Below are positions 1-7,354 of a stretch of DNA of 9,431 nt, piece after piece. The notes under the pieces are model-generated. The model was not told the DNA's origin. It was given only the letters and a program-made list of their open reading frames with translations, and did not search any database. Both the position numbers and the translations under genes were made by a program. The DNA lies in assembly GCA_038063975.1 (NCBI GenBank), contig JBBTTY010000032.1:1-9431 (forward strand). Direction: 5' to 3'. The DNA comes from UBA6065 sp038063975 (lineage in GTDB: Bacteria; Patescibacteriota; Minisyncoccia; Phycocordibacterales; UBA6065). How positions within the stretch are numbered: position 1 is the stretch's first letter; each line of letters begins with the position of its first letter.

Positions 1-1808
1 GCCCGGCTCCATTTGCAAAGATTATTGATACCGCTATTCGCGCCATTCAGCGCGGAGGCAAGAAAAAAGGCGCTCTCTGCTTCTATATGGAAAACTGGCA
101 TATAGATTTTCCGGAATTCATAGACTGGAAGCATAATGCCGGTGATGATTACCTACGCATGAGGACAGCTAATACGGCAGCATTCATCTCCGATGAATTT
201 ATGAAGCGTGTTATTTCTGGTCAAGACTGGTATATGTTTGATCCTGCGGAGACTCCCGAATTAAATGAATTATATGGCTCTAAATTCTCTGATAAATACA
301 GAGAATATGTAGCAAAGGCCGATAGAGGAGAATTACGCATATATAAGAAAGTATCCGCAAGCCTCCAGTGGCACTTGATTCTCACTTCTCTTCAATCTAC
401 TTCGCATCCATGGATCACATGGAAGGACCCGATTAATCTCCGTGCCATAAATAACAATTCAGGTACGATCCATATGTCAAATCTTTGCACCGAAATATGT
501 CTCCCCCAAGATCGAAACAATGTTGCCGTCTGTAATCTCATATCTCTCAATCTCGCTGGTCATATCAACAATAAAGAAGTCAATTGGTCTAAACTAGAAG
601 AATCAGTCCGTTTGGCTGTACGACAGCTAGACAATCTCATAGATATAAACCAACTTCCTATTCCAGAGGCGGTAAAATCTGACAGAGAGAACCGCGCTAT
701 CGGTCTCGGTGTCATGGGTTTTGCTGACGCTATCGAGCAACTCGGTATGTCGTATGACGCAGAACACGCATGGAATTTTGCCGATCGTATATTTGAATTT
801 GTATCATATATGGCAATAGATGAGTCAGCCAACCTTGCAGAAATTCGTGGTTCATACCAAAACTTTAATGGCTCTCGCTGGTCTATGGGTCAAGTGCCTA
901 TAGATACGATTAAAATTCTCGAGGAAGACCGTGGTCGTCCAATCATTATCTCAAAAGAATCCAAGCACAAGGGTCTCAACTGGGATCTGCTACGGGCAAA
1001 AGTAAAGAAGGGAATGAGGAATGCTACTCTCATGGCTATAGCACCGAATGCCAATATTGGTCTGGTTGCGGGCACAACTCCGGGAATAGATCCGCGATTT
1101 GCCCAAGTGTTTTCCAGAAATAAAATCTCCGGCAAATACATGGACATAAACCATAACATGGTAAAAGATCTCAAGAACATGGGTATATGGGAAAAAGTTC
1201 GTGGTCAAATCATCGAGAGTCAAGGTGACATTGCCAACATTGATGGTATTCCGGAGCATATCAAGAACGTTTACAAAACTTCATTTACTACTTCTCCTCA
1301 TGCATTCATAGAAGTGGCGGCTCGCGCTCAAAAATGGATCGATCAAGCCATATCTCGCAATATGTATCTCGAAACACGCGATGTCGAAGAGACAATGAAA
1401 ATATACACCGTCGCGTGGGAAAAAGGCTTAAAAACAACGTATTATCTACATATGAAACCCCGTCATACAGCAGAGCAGTCAACGATCAGGGTCAACAAGG
1501 CAGAGAAAATGGGCAAGATCGGCTTTGGCGCCGTATCCTCCGGATTGGGGGAGAAGAAGGTGGCATTTGACGCTCCTCTCCAAAAATCTCTTGATATATC
1601 AGAGCAGGCACCTATGAAAGTTGTAGAACCGATTCCTGTCATGGAGAATTCTACAGAAAAAATTATCACTCGCCAAAATTTTAGTTCGGGCTACAAGCCA
1701 CTCTCTGAATTTGTCGTGGAGATAAAAAAACCACGCGTGATCATAACCGGCAATAAAACATGCCCTATAGATCCGTCAGAACTCAATCAGTGTGACAGTT
1801 GTCAATAG
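1..1808 (+). CDS. nrdA: Ribonucleoside-diphosphate reductase alpha subunit, class I (5'-truncated by window edge)
   Basis: Catalytic large subunit of class I ribonucleotide reductase, which reduces ribonucleoside diphosphates to deoxyribonucleotides in the cytoplasm using a radical delivered by NrdB. The frame is open from base 3, and in-frame residues before the ATG at 87 (RGGKKKGA region) belong to the conserved barrel. So 87 is an internal Met, and the true start with any ATP cone lies upstream. Counting that Met as 1, the SNLCTE motif carries N132, the thiyl-radical C134 and E136. C149 in AVCNL is its partner cysteine. KTTYY (Tyr codons 1440-1445) is the radical-transfer Tyr pair. The C-terminus ends CDSCQ (C569, C572), the shuttle thiols re-reduced by thioredoxin or glutaredoxin, after a linker of about 90 residues. 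The phosphate-loop motif, usually PTATI or PTAS, reads PNANI (N321, N323). Stop is TAG. nrdB follows after 41 bases (1809-1849) that hold no clear promoter or SD. The family call is firm; pairing with the class Ic-like NrdB is inferred from adjacency. Confidence 0.95.
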   Translation, partial: PAPFAKIIDTAIRAIQRGGKKKGALCFYMENWHIDFPEFIDWKHNAGDDYLRMRTANTAAFISDEFMKRVISGQDWYMFDPAETPELNELYGSKFSDKYREYVAKADRGELRIYKKVSASLQWHLILTSLQSTSHPWITWKDPINLRAINNNSGTIHMSNLCTEICLPQDRNNVAVCNLISLNLAGHINNKEVNWSKLEESVRLAVRQLDNLIDINQLPIPEAVKSDRENRAIGLGVMGFADAIEQLGMSYDAEHAWNFADRIFEFVSYMAIDESANLAEIRGSYQNFNGSRWSMGQVPIDTIKILEEDRGRPIIISKESKHKGLNWDLLRAKVKKGMRNATLMAIAPNANIGLVAGTTPGIDPRFAQVFSRNKISGKYMDINHNMVKDLKNMGIWEKVRGQIIESQGDIANIDGIPEHIKNVYKTSFTTSPHAFIEVAARAQKWIDQAISRNMYLETRDVEETMKIYTVAWEKGLKTTYYLHMKPRHTAEQSTIRVNKAEKMGKIGFGAVSSGLGEKKVAFDAPLQKSLDISEQAPMKVVEPIPVMENSTEKIITRQNFSSGYKPLSEFVVEIKKPRVIITGNKTCPIDPSELNQCDSCQ

Positions 1809-1849
1809 GACATGAGTTTGTGACCAATTAATATTTTAAATAAAACAGT

Positions 1850-2836
1850 ATGCTTATTGGAAAAGCTTCCCCGGAAGACGTAAGTTTACACCCCCTAAAA
1901 TACAAGTGGGCATATGATCTATATAATCAGGCGGTTCGGAACACATGGTTCCCTCATGAGATTGCTCTCAAGGAAGATCTCGAAGACTGGGCAAAAATGA
2001 CCGAAGACGAAAGGCATGCTGTAAAATTCCTCATGGCCTTCTTCAATCCGGCCGAGCTCATAGTCAACCGTTCGATTGCTCTGGGTATATATCCGTATCT
2101 GAAATCTCCCGAGTGCCATCTCTATCTCGCCAAGCAGATGTGGGAAGAAGCCAATCATTGCGTGGCCTTTGAATATGTCATGGAGACTTTTCCATTCGAC
2201 AGGGAAAAAATATTTAGTCTCCATCTCGGAGTGCCTTCCATGCAAGCCAAGGAAGCTTACATAAATAAATACATGAAACGCATGATGGACGACAAACTAG
2301 ACATCGAAACAGCGGAAGGTAAAAAAGATTTCATCAGAAATCTCGTCGCTACCAATATAGTTATGGAAGGCATATGGTTCTATTCTGGTTTTATGGTGGC
2401 GCTGTCTTTCCGCCAGAGGAATCAGCTTCGTAATTTCGGCTCTATGATTAATTGGGTTTTGCGTGACGAATCTTTACATTTAAAATTTGGTATGAATCTC
2501 ATTCACAACATCCTCGAAGAGAATACAGAGCTCTTAACAGAGGAATTCGCTACAGAGATCCGCGATATCATCGTCGAAGGCGTCAACCTGGAAGTCAATT
2601 ACAACAAAGATCTCTTTCCCAACGGCATTCTCGGCCTCAACGCAGATTATGTGAATCAATATGTCATGTACGTTACCGATCGTCGTCTAGAAGAGCTCGG
2701 CCTGCCAAAGTATTACAATGCCACAAATCCCGCCAAATGGATGGCTACCTCGACTGATGTCTATGAGCTCGTCAATTTCTTTGAGGCTCAAAATACGAAT
2801 TATGAGGTGGATGGAGGACAGAGCAAGAAGCATTAA
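1850..2836 (+). CDS. nrdB: Ribonucleoside-diphosphate reductase beta subunit, class Ic-like
   Basis: Radical-generating small subunit (R2) of class I ribonucleotide reductase, a ferritin-like helical protein of 328 residues, a normal length. Metal ligands by motif are E69 (PAELIV), E100 and H103 (EANH), E173 (MEGIWFY), and E207 and H210 (RDESLH). W33 and D206 belong to the radical-transfer chain, and Y318 near the C-terminus matches E. coli Y356. Two positions differ from class Ia. The first ligand is Glu instead of Asp84. The radical Tyr122 position, four residues after the His, is F107, with Y109 two residues later. This Glu/Phe/Tyr set is that of Chlamydia trachomatis R2c, which uses a Mn/Fe cofactor instead of a tyrosyl radical. 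The class is inferred from residues only; the metal content is not shown. R2lox oxidases are less likely because the radical chain and C-terminal Tyr are kept and nrdA is adjacent. The ATG at 1850 has no evident SD upstream. Transcription probably ends at the hairpin just after the stop. Confidence 0.94.
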   Translation: MLIGKASPEDVSLHPLKYKWAYDLYNQAVRNTWFPHEIALKEDLEDWAKMTEDERHAVKFLMAFFNPAELIVNRSIALGIYPYLKSPECHLYLAKQMWEEANHCVAFEYVMETFPFDREKIFSLHLGVPSMQAKEAYINKYMKRMMDDKLDIETAEGKKDFIRNLVATNIVMEGIWFYSGFMVALSFRQRNQLRNFGSMINWVLRDESLHLKFGMNLIHNILEENTELLTEEFATEIRDIIVEGVNLEVNYNKDLFPNGILGLNADYVNQYVMYVTDRRLEELGLPKYYNATNPAKWMATSTDVYELVNFFEAQNTNYEVDGGQSKKH

Positions 2837-2872
2837 ATGAAAAAGGTCGCCTTTAGGGCGGACCTTTTTCAT
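2837..2872. terminator. Bidirectional intrinsic terminator between nrdB and rnpB
   Basis: A near-perfect inverted repeat starts one base after the nrdB stop. Twelve outer pairs (ATGAAAAAGGTC with GACCTTTTTCAT) are followed by GCC/GGC with one bulged G and a small loop. The GC core is flanked by A5 on one side and T5 on the other, so each strand reads as a GC-rich hairpin followed by U residues. It can therefore end nrdB transcripts on the plus strand and rnpB transcripts on the minus strand. The function is inferred from structure and from its place between convergent genes. Confidence 0.85.
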
Positions 2873-2873
2873 G

Positions 2874-3250
2874 CTACTGTACCTGTAAGCCGAATTCTGT
2901 CTGCTCGCAATATTATGTCGCAAGCTGGACGACCATTTATCTGGGATTGATGTTGCCACCAACCTCGAGCGGCACTTCCGCAACCAGAACAAACTAGCTA
3001 CGGACACGGCCTTGCACATAAGTAAGGATTTTGCCGTTGCACCCTCGTATTTCTACGAGGACTATCCCGAGGGATATCTCCTTTCTTTCGTTAGGAGTCG
3101 TTTCTGTTCGCACCTCTCAAGTTACCTTGGGCGGGTGTTATCCGCTACCGTGCTCCGACAGAACTTTTTAGAGTAGAGCCGGATGTGTTCGGACTTTCCT
3201 CCCCGTATGAAAGCAAGCCCTCATACGGAGCGGTCGTCCAGTACAGGCTC
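2874..3250 (-). ncRNA. rnpB: RNase P RNA, bacterial type A
   Basis: Catalytic RNA of RNase P, which trims the 5' leader of pre-tRNAs together with the RnpA protein. On the minus strand it carries the conserved 5' block GAGGAAAGTCCGAACA (3202-3187) and the 3' block ACAGAATTCGGCTTA. These pair as P4 (AAGuCCGAA with TTCGGCTT) with the expected bulged U; GAA/TTC replaces the E. coli GGG/CCC, a compensated change. Other helices: P1 (CTGTAC with GTACAG), P2 (TGGACGACC at 3240-3232 with GGTCGTCCA at 2934-2926), P3 (CCGTATGA/TCATACGG), P9 with a GAAA loop (3060-3043), P6 (CGGC 3036-3033 with loop GCCG 3010-3007), P18 with a GCAA tetraloop, and P19 (2925-2903). A GGT that could bind tRNA CCA lies at 2985-2983. 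The length of about 377 is close to that of E. coli. The 5' end is set from the promoter and is good to a few bases. The mature 3' end is estimated at 2874-2877. The transcript converges on nrdB. Confidence 0.96.
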
Positions 3251-3254
3251 TAGC

Positions 3255-3282
3255 ATTGTACGTTTTTTTTCTATATAATCAA
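3255..3282 (-). promoter_or_regulatory. Sigma70-type promoter of rnpB
   Basis: On the minus strand there is a -35 box TTGATT (3282-3277), a 16-base spacer containing an A8 run, and a -10 box TACAAT (3260-3255). Transcription would start near 3250-3248 (GAG), which matches the expected 5' end of the RNase P RNA. The -35 box overlaps the -10 box of the divergent plus-strand gene. Confidence 0.75.
3274..3279 (+). promoter_or_regulatory. -10 box of the polymerase/TPR-murJ(-ligA) transcript
   Basis: This is a perfect TATAAT, 30 bases before the ATG at 3310. It predicts a start near 3286 and a leader of about 24 bases. No good -35 hexamer lies at 16-18 bases upstream, so the promoter may depend on an activator or be weak. 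It shares bases with the rnpB -35 box on the other strand. Inferred from sequence only. Confidence 0.5.
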
Positions 3283-3309
3283 GCATTATCAATATTTGTT
3301 AAACAGCAT

Positions 3310-5667
3310 ATGATTAATATAAACACGGTAATTTCAGGAGAAAAATCCGGAAGACTGGATAAAGCTTCATTTATCGTTATCCTCATCACTCTTTTCTTCA
3401 CCCCGATATTCTTTGTTCCAGCTATTTCTGTACCATTTCAGATAGGAAAATCATCTTTTATTCTCTATGGTATTATTCTCTCGTTTATTCTCTGGTGTAT
3501 AGCCCGCCTGCGCGATGGAATATATGTTGTTCCTAAAACACTGATTTATGTCGGATCTGGAATTCTGGCACTGGCCTATACTTTAGCGGCGCTCTTTTCA
3601 GAAAATCAGGCAACATCTCTATCTGGTCAGGGTTTTGAGCTCGGCACGCTTTCTTTTTTCTTGCCGTCACTCTTTTTGTTTTCACTCGTGCCTCTAGTTG
3701 TCAAATCTCAAAAAGAAATCTCTCATTCCTATATGGCGCTCACGGCAGCGTTTTTGGTAGTCGGTATCTTTCATGTCATTCGATTTATATTCGGTCCAGA
3801 AACGCTTTCTTTCGGTATTTTGACTTCGGTTACAGCAAACTTCTTTGGGAAGTGGAACGATGTAGCAATCTTTTTCGGTTTGGGCGCTATTTTTTCCTGT
3901 ATAACTCTCGACCGGGGATCTATAACAAAGTGGATGAAAGTACTCATACATATTCTCTTGGTGCTTTCTCTCGTTATGCTCATTATTGTCAATTTTTCTA
4001 CCGTCTGGACAGTTCTAGCTGTTATTTCTTTCATCTATCTCATTTATGAATTATCATTTGGCAAAACATCTCTCTATTTGGGAGCTCGTCTGTCATATCA
4101 TACACTGATAGTTCTCACTCTTTCTGTCATTTTTATTTTTGCGGGCGGAAAAATCGGCGGAATCATATCAAATTCTCTGGGAATTTCTCAAGTGGAAGTC
4201 CGTCCGTCATGGAGTGCTACTCTCGATGTTTCAAAAGCAGCCCTAAAGGAAAATACCCTATTCGGTGTCGGACCGAATCGCTTTTCTTCGGAATGGCTTC
4301 TCCATAAACCAGCCGGTATCAACAATACTCCTTTTTGGAACGTTGATTTCAACTACGGCATAGGATTTATCCCGAGTTTTCTCTTGACTACTGGTATCAT
4401 AGGATTTTTAGCCGTTTTGTTTTTTGTGGGATTATTCTTGGTGAAGTCAATTAAAGCGCTTTTTCACGAGAGCTCTCCCACGCCATCGCGCTATCTCCTC
4501 ATAACCTCTCTCTTTACAAGTGTTTATCTGTGGATTTTCTCGATTGTATACGTGCCTTCTTCCGCCATCTGGATTCTCACTCTGGTTCTATCAGCACTAT
4601 CCATCGCTTCCATGCGCGAAGAAGGTCTTGTTCGTATAACCTCGTATTCGGTTATAGAAAAACCGGCCGCCAGTTTCATATCAGTTCTTTTCACTATCCT
4701 TCTCCTCATAGCATCATTAGCATTCGGTTATTTCGTGACCGAGAGACTGATAGCAAATGTTTATTTCCAAAAGAGTATTATGACGGTGAATCAAACAGGC
4801 AACTTAGACCAAGCGGTCGTAGGAGTGGCCAATGCTATTTCGCTCGGAGAGAATGATGTTTACTATCAAACTCTAGCAGAAATTTATCTAGCAAAAATAA
4901 ATATTCTTCTCAATGATAAGAATATAAACCAGACAGAAGCCCAAAAACAGTTCCAAAATAATTTGGCTTCGGCCATACAGGCTGCGCAGGGGGCCATAAA
5001 AATAGATCCGACGAATTATAGGAATCATCTAATGCTCGGCCGAGTTTTCGAAGCTGTCGTGCCTCTGAATATTTCTGGCACTTATGAAAATGCGAAAAAA
5101 TCCTATGAATCTGCTCTGACTCTAAATCCCGACAGCCCAGAGATCTATCTCATTTTGGCTCGTTTAGAGACGGTTCACAAAGACAACAAGGCTGCCAAAG
5201 ATTACATTACTCTCGCACTAAAAAAGAAAAATGACTATGCTGATGCCATATTCATGCTCTCTCAAATTCAAATCGCTGAAAATGATGTGCCTAACGCCAT
5301 CCGATCAGTGGAGGCTGTGGCGACTCTGTCTCCTTCTGATCCGGGAATATTCTTTCAGCTTGGCCTCTTGTATTACAACGAAAAGAATTATCAAAATGCC
5401 GTTTTTGCCATGGAAAAAGCAATAACGCTCAATCCGCAATATGCCAATGCCAAGTATTTCTTAGGTCTTTCTTATTATCAAATAGGAGAAGAGATAAAAG
5501 CTATGACACAATTTAAAGACCTGCAAGTTAGCAATCCGGATAATGCGGAAATAAAAACGATTATAACTAATCTAGAAGCAGGTAGATCACCTCTCTCCAA
5601 TCAAATTGCTCCGGAAAAACGCAGGGGTGTTCCCGTAAAAGAAACCAGCACAAGAGAAGAGATATAG
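3310..5667 (+). CDS. O-antigen polymerase/ligase-like multi-pass membrane protein with C-terminal TPRs
   Basis: A 785-residue integral membrane protein from the ATG at 3310. About 13 hydrophobic segments can be seen (near residues 20-43, 48-66, 77-96, 114-131, 141-162, 184-200, 211-229, 232-248, 266-280, 353-378, 395-415, 417-435, 454-476). The large loop at about 281-352 contains W-x-A and FGVGPNRF, resembling the long outer loop of Wzy/WaaL-type enzymes (PF04932-like). These join or polymerise lipid-linked glycans. Five TPRs follow at about 567-609, 610-642, 644-677, 678-711 and 712-745, suggesting partner binding. The tail is charged. The frame stays open back to a TTG at 3256, but that codon lies inside the rnpB promoter and before the TATAAT, so ATG 3310 is preferred even though no SD precedes it. 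murJ starts one base after the stop. The architecture is clear; substrate and exact activity (glycan polymerase, lipid-to-protein or lipid-to-sugar ligase) are not. No symbol is assigned. Confidence 0.72.
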   Translation: MININTVISGEKSGRLDKASFIVILITLFFTPIFFVPAISVPFQIGKSSFILYGIILSFILWCIARLRDGIYVVPKTLIYVGSGILALAYTLAALFSENQATSLSGQGFELGTLSFFLPSLFLFSLVPLVVKSQKEISHSYMALTAAFLVVGIFHVIRFIFGPETLSFGILTSVTANFFGKWNDVAIFFGLGAIFSCITLDRGSITKWMKVLIHILLVLSLVMLIIVNFSTVWTVLAVISFIYLIYELSFGKTSLYLGARLSYHTLIVLTLSVIFIFAGGKIGGIISNSLGISQVEVRPSWSATLDVSKAALKENTLFGVGPNRFSSEWLLHKPAGINNTPFWNVDFNYGIGFIPSFLLTTGIIGFLAVLFFVGLFLVKSIKALFHESSPTPSRYLLITSLFTSVYLWIFSIVYVPSSAIWILTLVLSALSIASMREEGLVRITSYSVIEKPAASFISVLFTILLLIASLAFGYFVTERLIANVYFQKSIMTVNQTGNLDQAVVGVANAISLGENDVYYQTLAEIYLAKINILLNDKNINQTEAQKQFQNNLASAIQAAQGAIKIDPTNYRNHLMLGRVFEAVVPLNISGTYENAKKSYESALTLNPDSPEIYLILARLETVHKDNKAAKDYITLALKKKNDYADAIFMLSQIQIAENDVPNAIRSVEAVATLSPSDPGIFFQLGLLYYNEKNYQNAVFAMEKAITLNPQYANAKYFLGLSYYQIGEEIKAMTQFKDLQVSNPDNAEIKTIITNLEAGRSPLSNQIAPEKRRGVPVKETSTREEI
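5656..5661 (+). promoter_or_regulatory. Purine-rich SD-like site of murJ inside the upstream gene
   Basis: GAAGAG lies seven bases before the ATG at 5669, within the last codons of the polymerase/TPR gene. Stop and start are separated by one base, so ribosomes finishing the first gene could restart here. It is a weak match to AGGAGG but the best SD-like site seen before any gene in the window. Confidence 0.4.
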
Positions 5668-5668
5668 A

Positions 5669-7354
5669 ATGGTAAAAAGAATTATCTCATTTGTTGGTGG
5701 TATGGGTAGGGAAATCAATGGTCTGCATGAGGCTGCCTACCTCTTGGCTGGATCAGCCGTAGCATCTCTCTTGTTTGCCCTCATTCGCGACAGACTTTTG
5801 GCTCATACTTTCGGCGCCGGTGCCCTGCTCGATGTCTATTTTGCCGCTTTTCGTGTTCCGGATTTTATCTTTATCACGGTCGCATCACTTGTTTCGACGT
5901 CTATTCTCGTGCCGTTTTTCATAGAGAGCAAAACAAAAGGCATAGATGACCTAAAACGTTCAATTCAAAGCCTTTTTTCGGTTTTTTCTATGGTCATCTT
6001 TGTGGTGTGCACCATAGCTTGGATTGTTATGGTACCACTTCAAAAATTCCTTTTTCCCAATTTATTTGCTATGGGCGAAGGAGATTTACTAGTTTCAGTG
6101 TCGCGCATTCTCCTCCTTTCTCCTATGATTTTGGGACTGGCTAGTTTCTTTGCCAGTTTGACTCAGATGGAAAATAGGTTTCTCTTATATGCCTTGAGCT
6201 CACCTCTATACAATGTGGGTATTATCATAGGCATTATTTTCTTTTTGCCCTCGTTTGGTATTCAAGGTTTGGCTTTCGGTGTTATTTTAGGTGCAGTTTT
6301 TCTTCTCGCCTGTCAAATTCCTTTTATTGTAAAGGACGGTCTCTGGCCACGTCTTTCCCTTACTTTTGATTGGTCTTCTGTTCGGCATGTGGCTCTCCTC
6401 GCTATACCGCGGACAATCACAATGTCTTCTCAACAATTGACTATGCTCTCTCTAATTGCCTTTGCTTCTTTTCTCGGCGTCGGATCAATTTCTATATTTA
6501 ATTTAGCGTTTAATTTACAGTCTGTGCCACTTTCCATCATAGGGGTGAGCTATTCGTCTGCCGCTTTTCCTGTTTTGTCAAAACTGATGGCAGAAAAAAT
6601 CAGATCAGCCTTTTTAGAAAAAATGATTTCTGCTGTGAAGCATATATTGTTCTGGTCAATACCGCTTTCTATTCTCTTTGTAGTGTTGCGTGCTCAAATA
6701 GTCCGAACAGTTCTAGGTTCCGGGGCATTTAATTGGTCTGATACAAAACTGACGGCCGCAGCCTTGGCTCTCTTTGTCATATCGTCTGTCGGTCAATGTC
6801 TCATACTGCTTTTTGTGAGATCTTTTTATGCTGAGGGTAAAACCTCAAAACCGCTTTTTATAAATATCATATCAATGATTGCGACCATCGCTCTCGGCTT
6901 TGGACTTATAAAACTATATTTTGCATGGCCACAATTTGCCTATTTCATCCAAGCTCTGCTAAAAACCGAAGGTATTGATTCTTCTCTACTTATGCTTCCT
7001 TTGGCTTTCTCTCTCGGCACTTTATTCAATCTCGTTTTACATTGGAGATCTTTTGAAAGAGAGTTTCCCGGATTCAATCGGCCTGTATTCAAGACCCTCT
7101 TTGATATACTCGGCGCTTCAATCATAGGGGGCTATGTAGCGTATGCATCACTTCGTTTCCTTGATAATATATTTAATATACAAACTTTTTTCGGTATATT
7201 TTTTCAAGGATTATGTGCTGGAGTGTTTGGTATAATCGTAATTGGGGGTATTTTGAAATTATTAAAAAGTCCAGAGCTATATCTCATTGTTGAAACCTTC
7301 AAGCATAGAGTATGGAAGGTCAATAGAGAATCCCTTGATCAACTGCCATCTTGA
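5669..7354 (+). CDS. murJ: MurJ/MviN-family lipid-linked oligosaccharide flippase, divergent
   Basis: A polytopic inner-membrane protein of 561 residues with about 14 hydrophobic segments, the number expected for MurJ of the MOP exporter superfamily. MurJ moves lipid II, the peptidoglycan precursor, to the outer face of the membrane. Family marks are RDRLLAHTFGAG (40-51), D55, AFRVPD (60-65), FNLAFNLQSVP (277-287) with AAFPVLSK (298-305), and FVRSFYAEGKTSKP (382-395) near the usual FYA..D.KTP segment. Aligned by eye to E. coli MurJ, R24 (here R40) and D39 (here D55) are kept. R18, R52, R270 and E273 fall on L34, F68, N282 and S285. Several charged cavity residues are thus missing, so substrate or coupling may differ. 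It follows the polymerase/TPR gene by one base and is probably translated with it, pointing to shared work in wall or surface-glycan assembly. Stop is TGA, with a TAA in the same frame a few codons later, giving no sign of TGA recoding. ligA begins 30 bases on. Wzx-type activity cannot be excluded. Confidence 0.82.
   Translation: MVKRIISFVGGMGREINGLHEAAYLLAGSAVASLLFALIRDRLLAHTFGAGALLDVYFAAFRVPDFIFITVASLVSTSILVPFFIESKTKGIDDLKRSIQSLFSVFSMVIFVVCTIAWIVMVPLQKFLFPNLFAMGEGDLLVSVSRILLLSPMILGLASFFASLTQMENRFLLYALSSPLYNVGIIIGIIFFLPSFGIQGLAFGVILGAVFLLACQIPFIVKDGLWPRLSLTFDWSSVRHVALLAIPRTITMSSQQLTMLSLIAFASFLGVGSISIFNLAFNLQSVPLSIIGVSYSSAAFPVLSKLMAEKIRSAFLEKMISAVKHILFWSIPLSILFVVLRAQIVRTVLGSGAFNWSDTKLTAAALALFVISSVGQCLILLFVRSFYAEGKTSKPLFINIISMIATIALGFGLIKLYFAWPQFAYFIQALLKTEGIDSSLLMLPLAFSLGTLFNLVLHWRSFEREFPGFNRPVFKTLFDILGASIIGGYVAYASLRFLDNIFNIQTFFGIFFQGLCAGVFGIIVIGGILKLLKSPELYLIVETFKHRVWKVNRESLDQLPS

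Noticed and set aside
87..89. ATG 87 as the real nrdA start
   Set aside because: The frame is open from base 3, and the upstream codons encode the conserved RGGKKKGA segment of the alpha-subunit barrel, so the gene is cut by the window edge.
2981..3010. Apparent loss of the GGU (tRNA CCA-binding) motif in RNase P RNA loop L15
   Set aside because: A first alignment put CGTAG at the GGU site. Folding ACT-TATG with CGTA-GCT-AGT as P16/P17, with the P6 GCCG in its loop, moves L15 downstream, where TCTGGTTG supplies a GGT (2985-2983).
2687..3019. Minus-strand open frame spanning the nrdB end and rnpB
   Set aside because: It runs through the terminator and structured RNase P RNA; its composition follows the RNA constraints and no start site is supported.
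3256..3309. TTG start at 3256 extending the polymerase/TPR protein by 18 residues
   Set aside because: It overlaps the rnpB -10 box and lies upstream of the plus-strand TATAAT, so it would not be in the predicted transcript. The added residues are also encoded by promoter sequence.
7352..7354. TGA as a sense codon (SR1/Gracilibacteria code) at the murJ end
   Set aside because: Reading through adds only a few residues before TAA, and the other genes end at TAA or TAG with no internal in-frame TGA, so the standard code fits.
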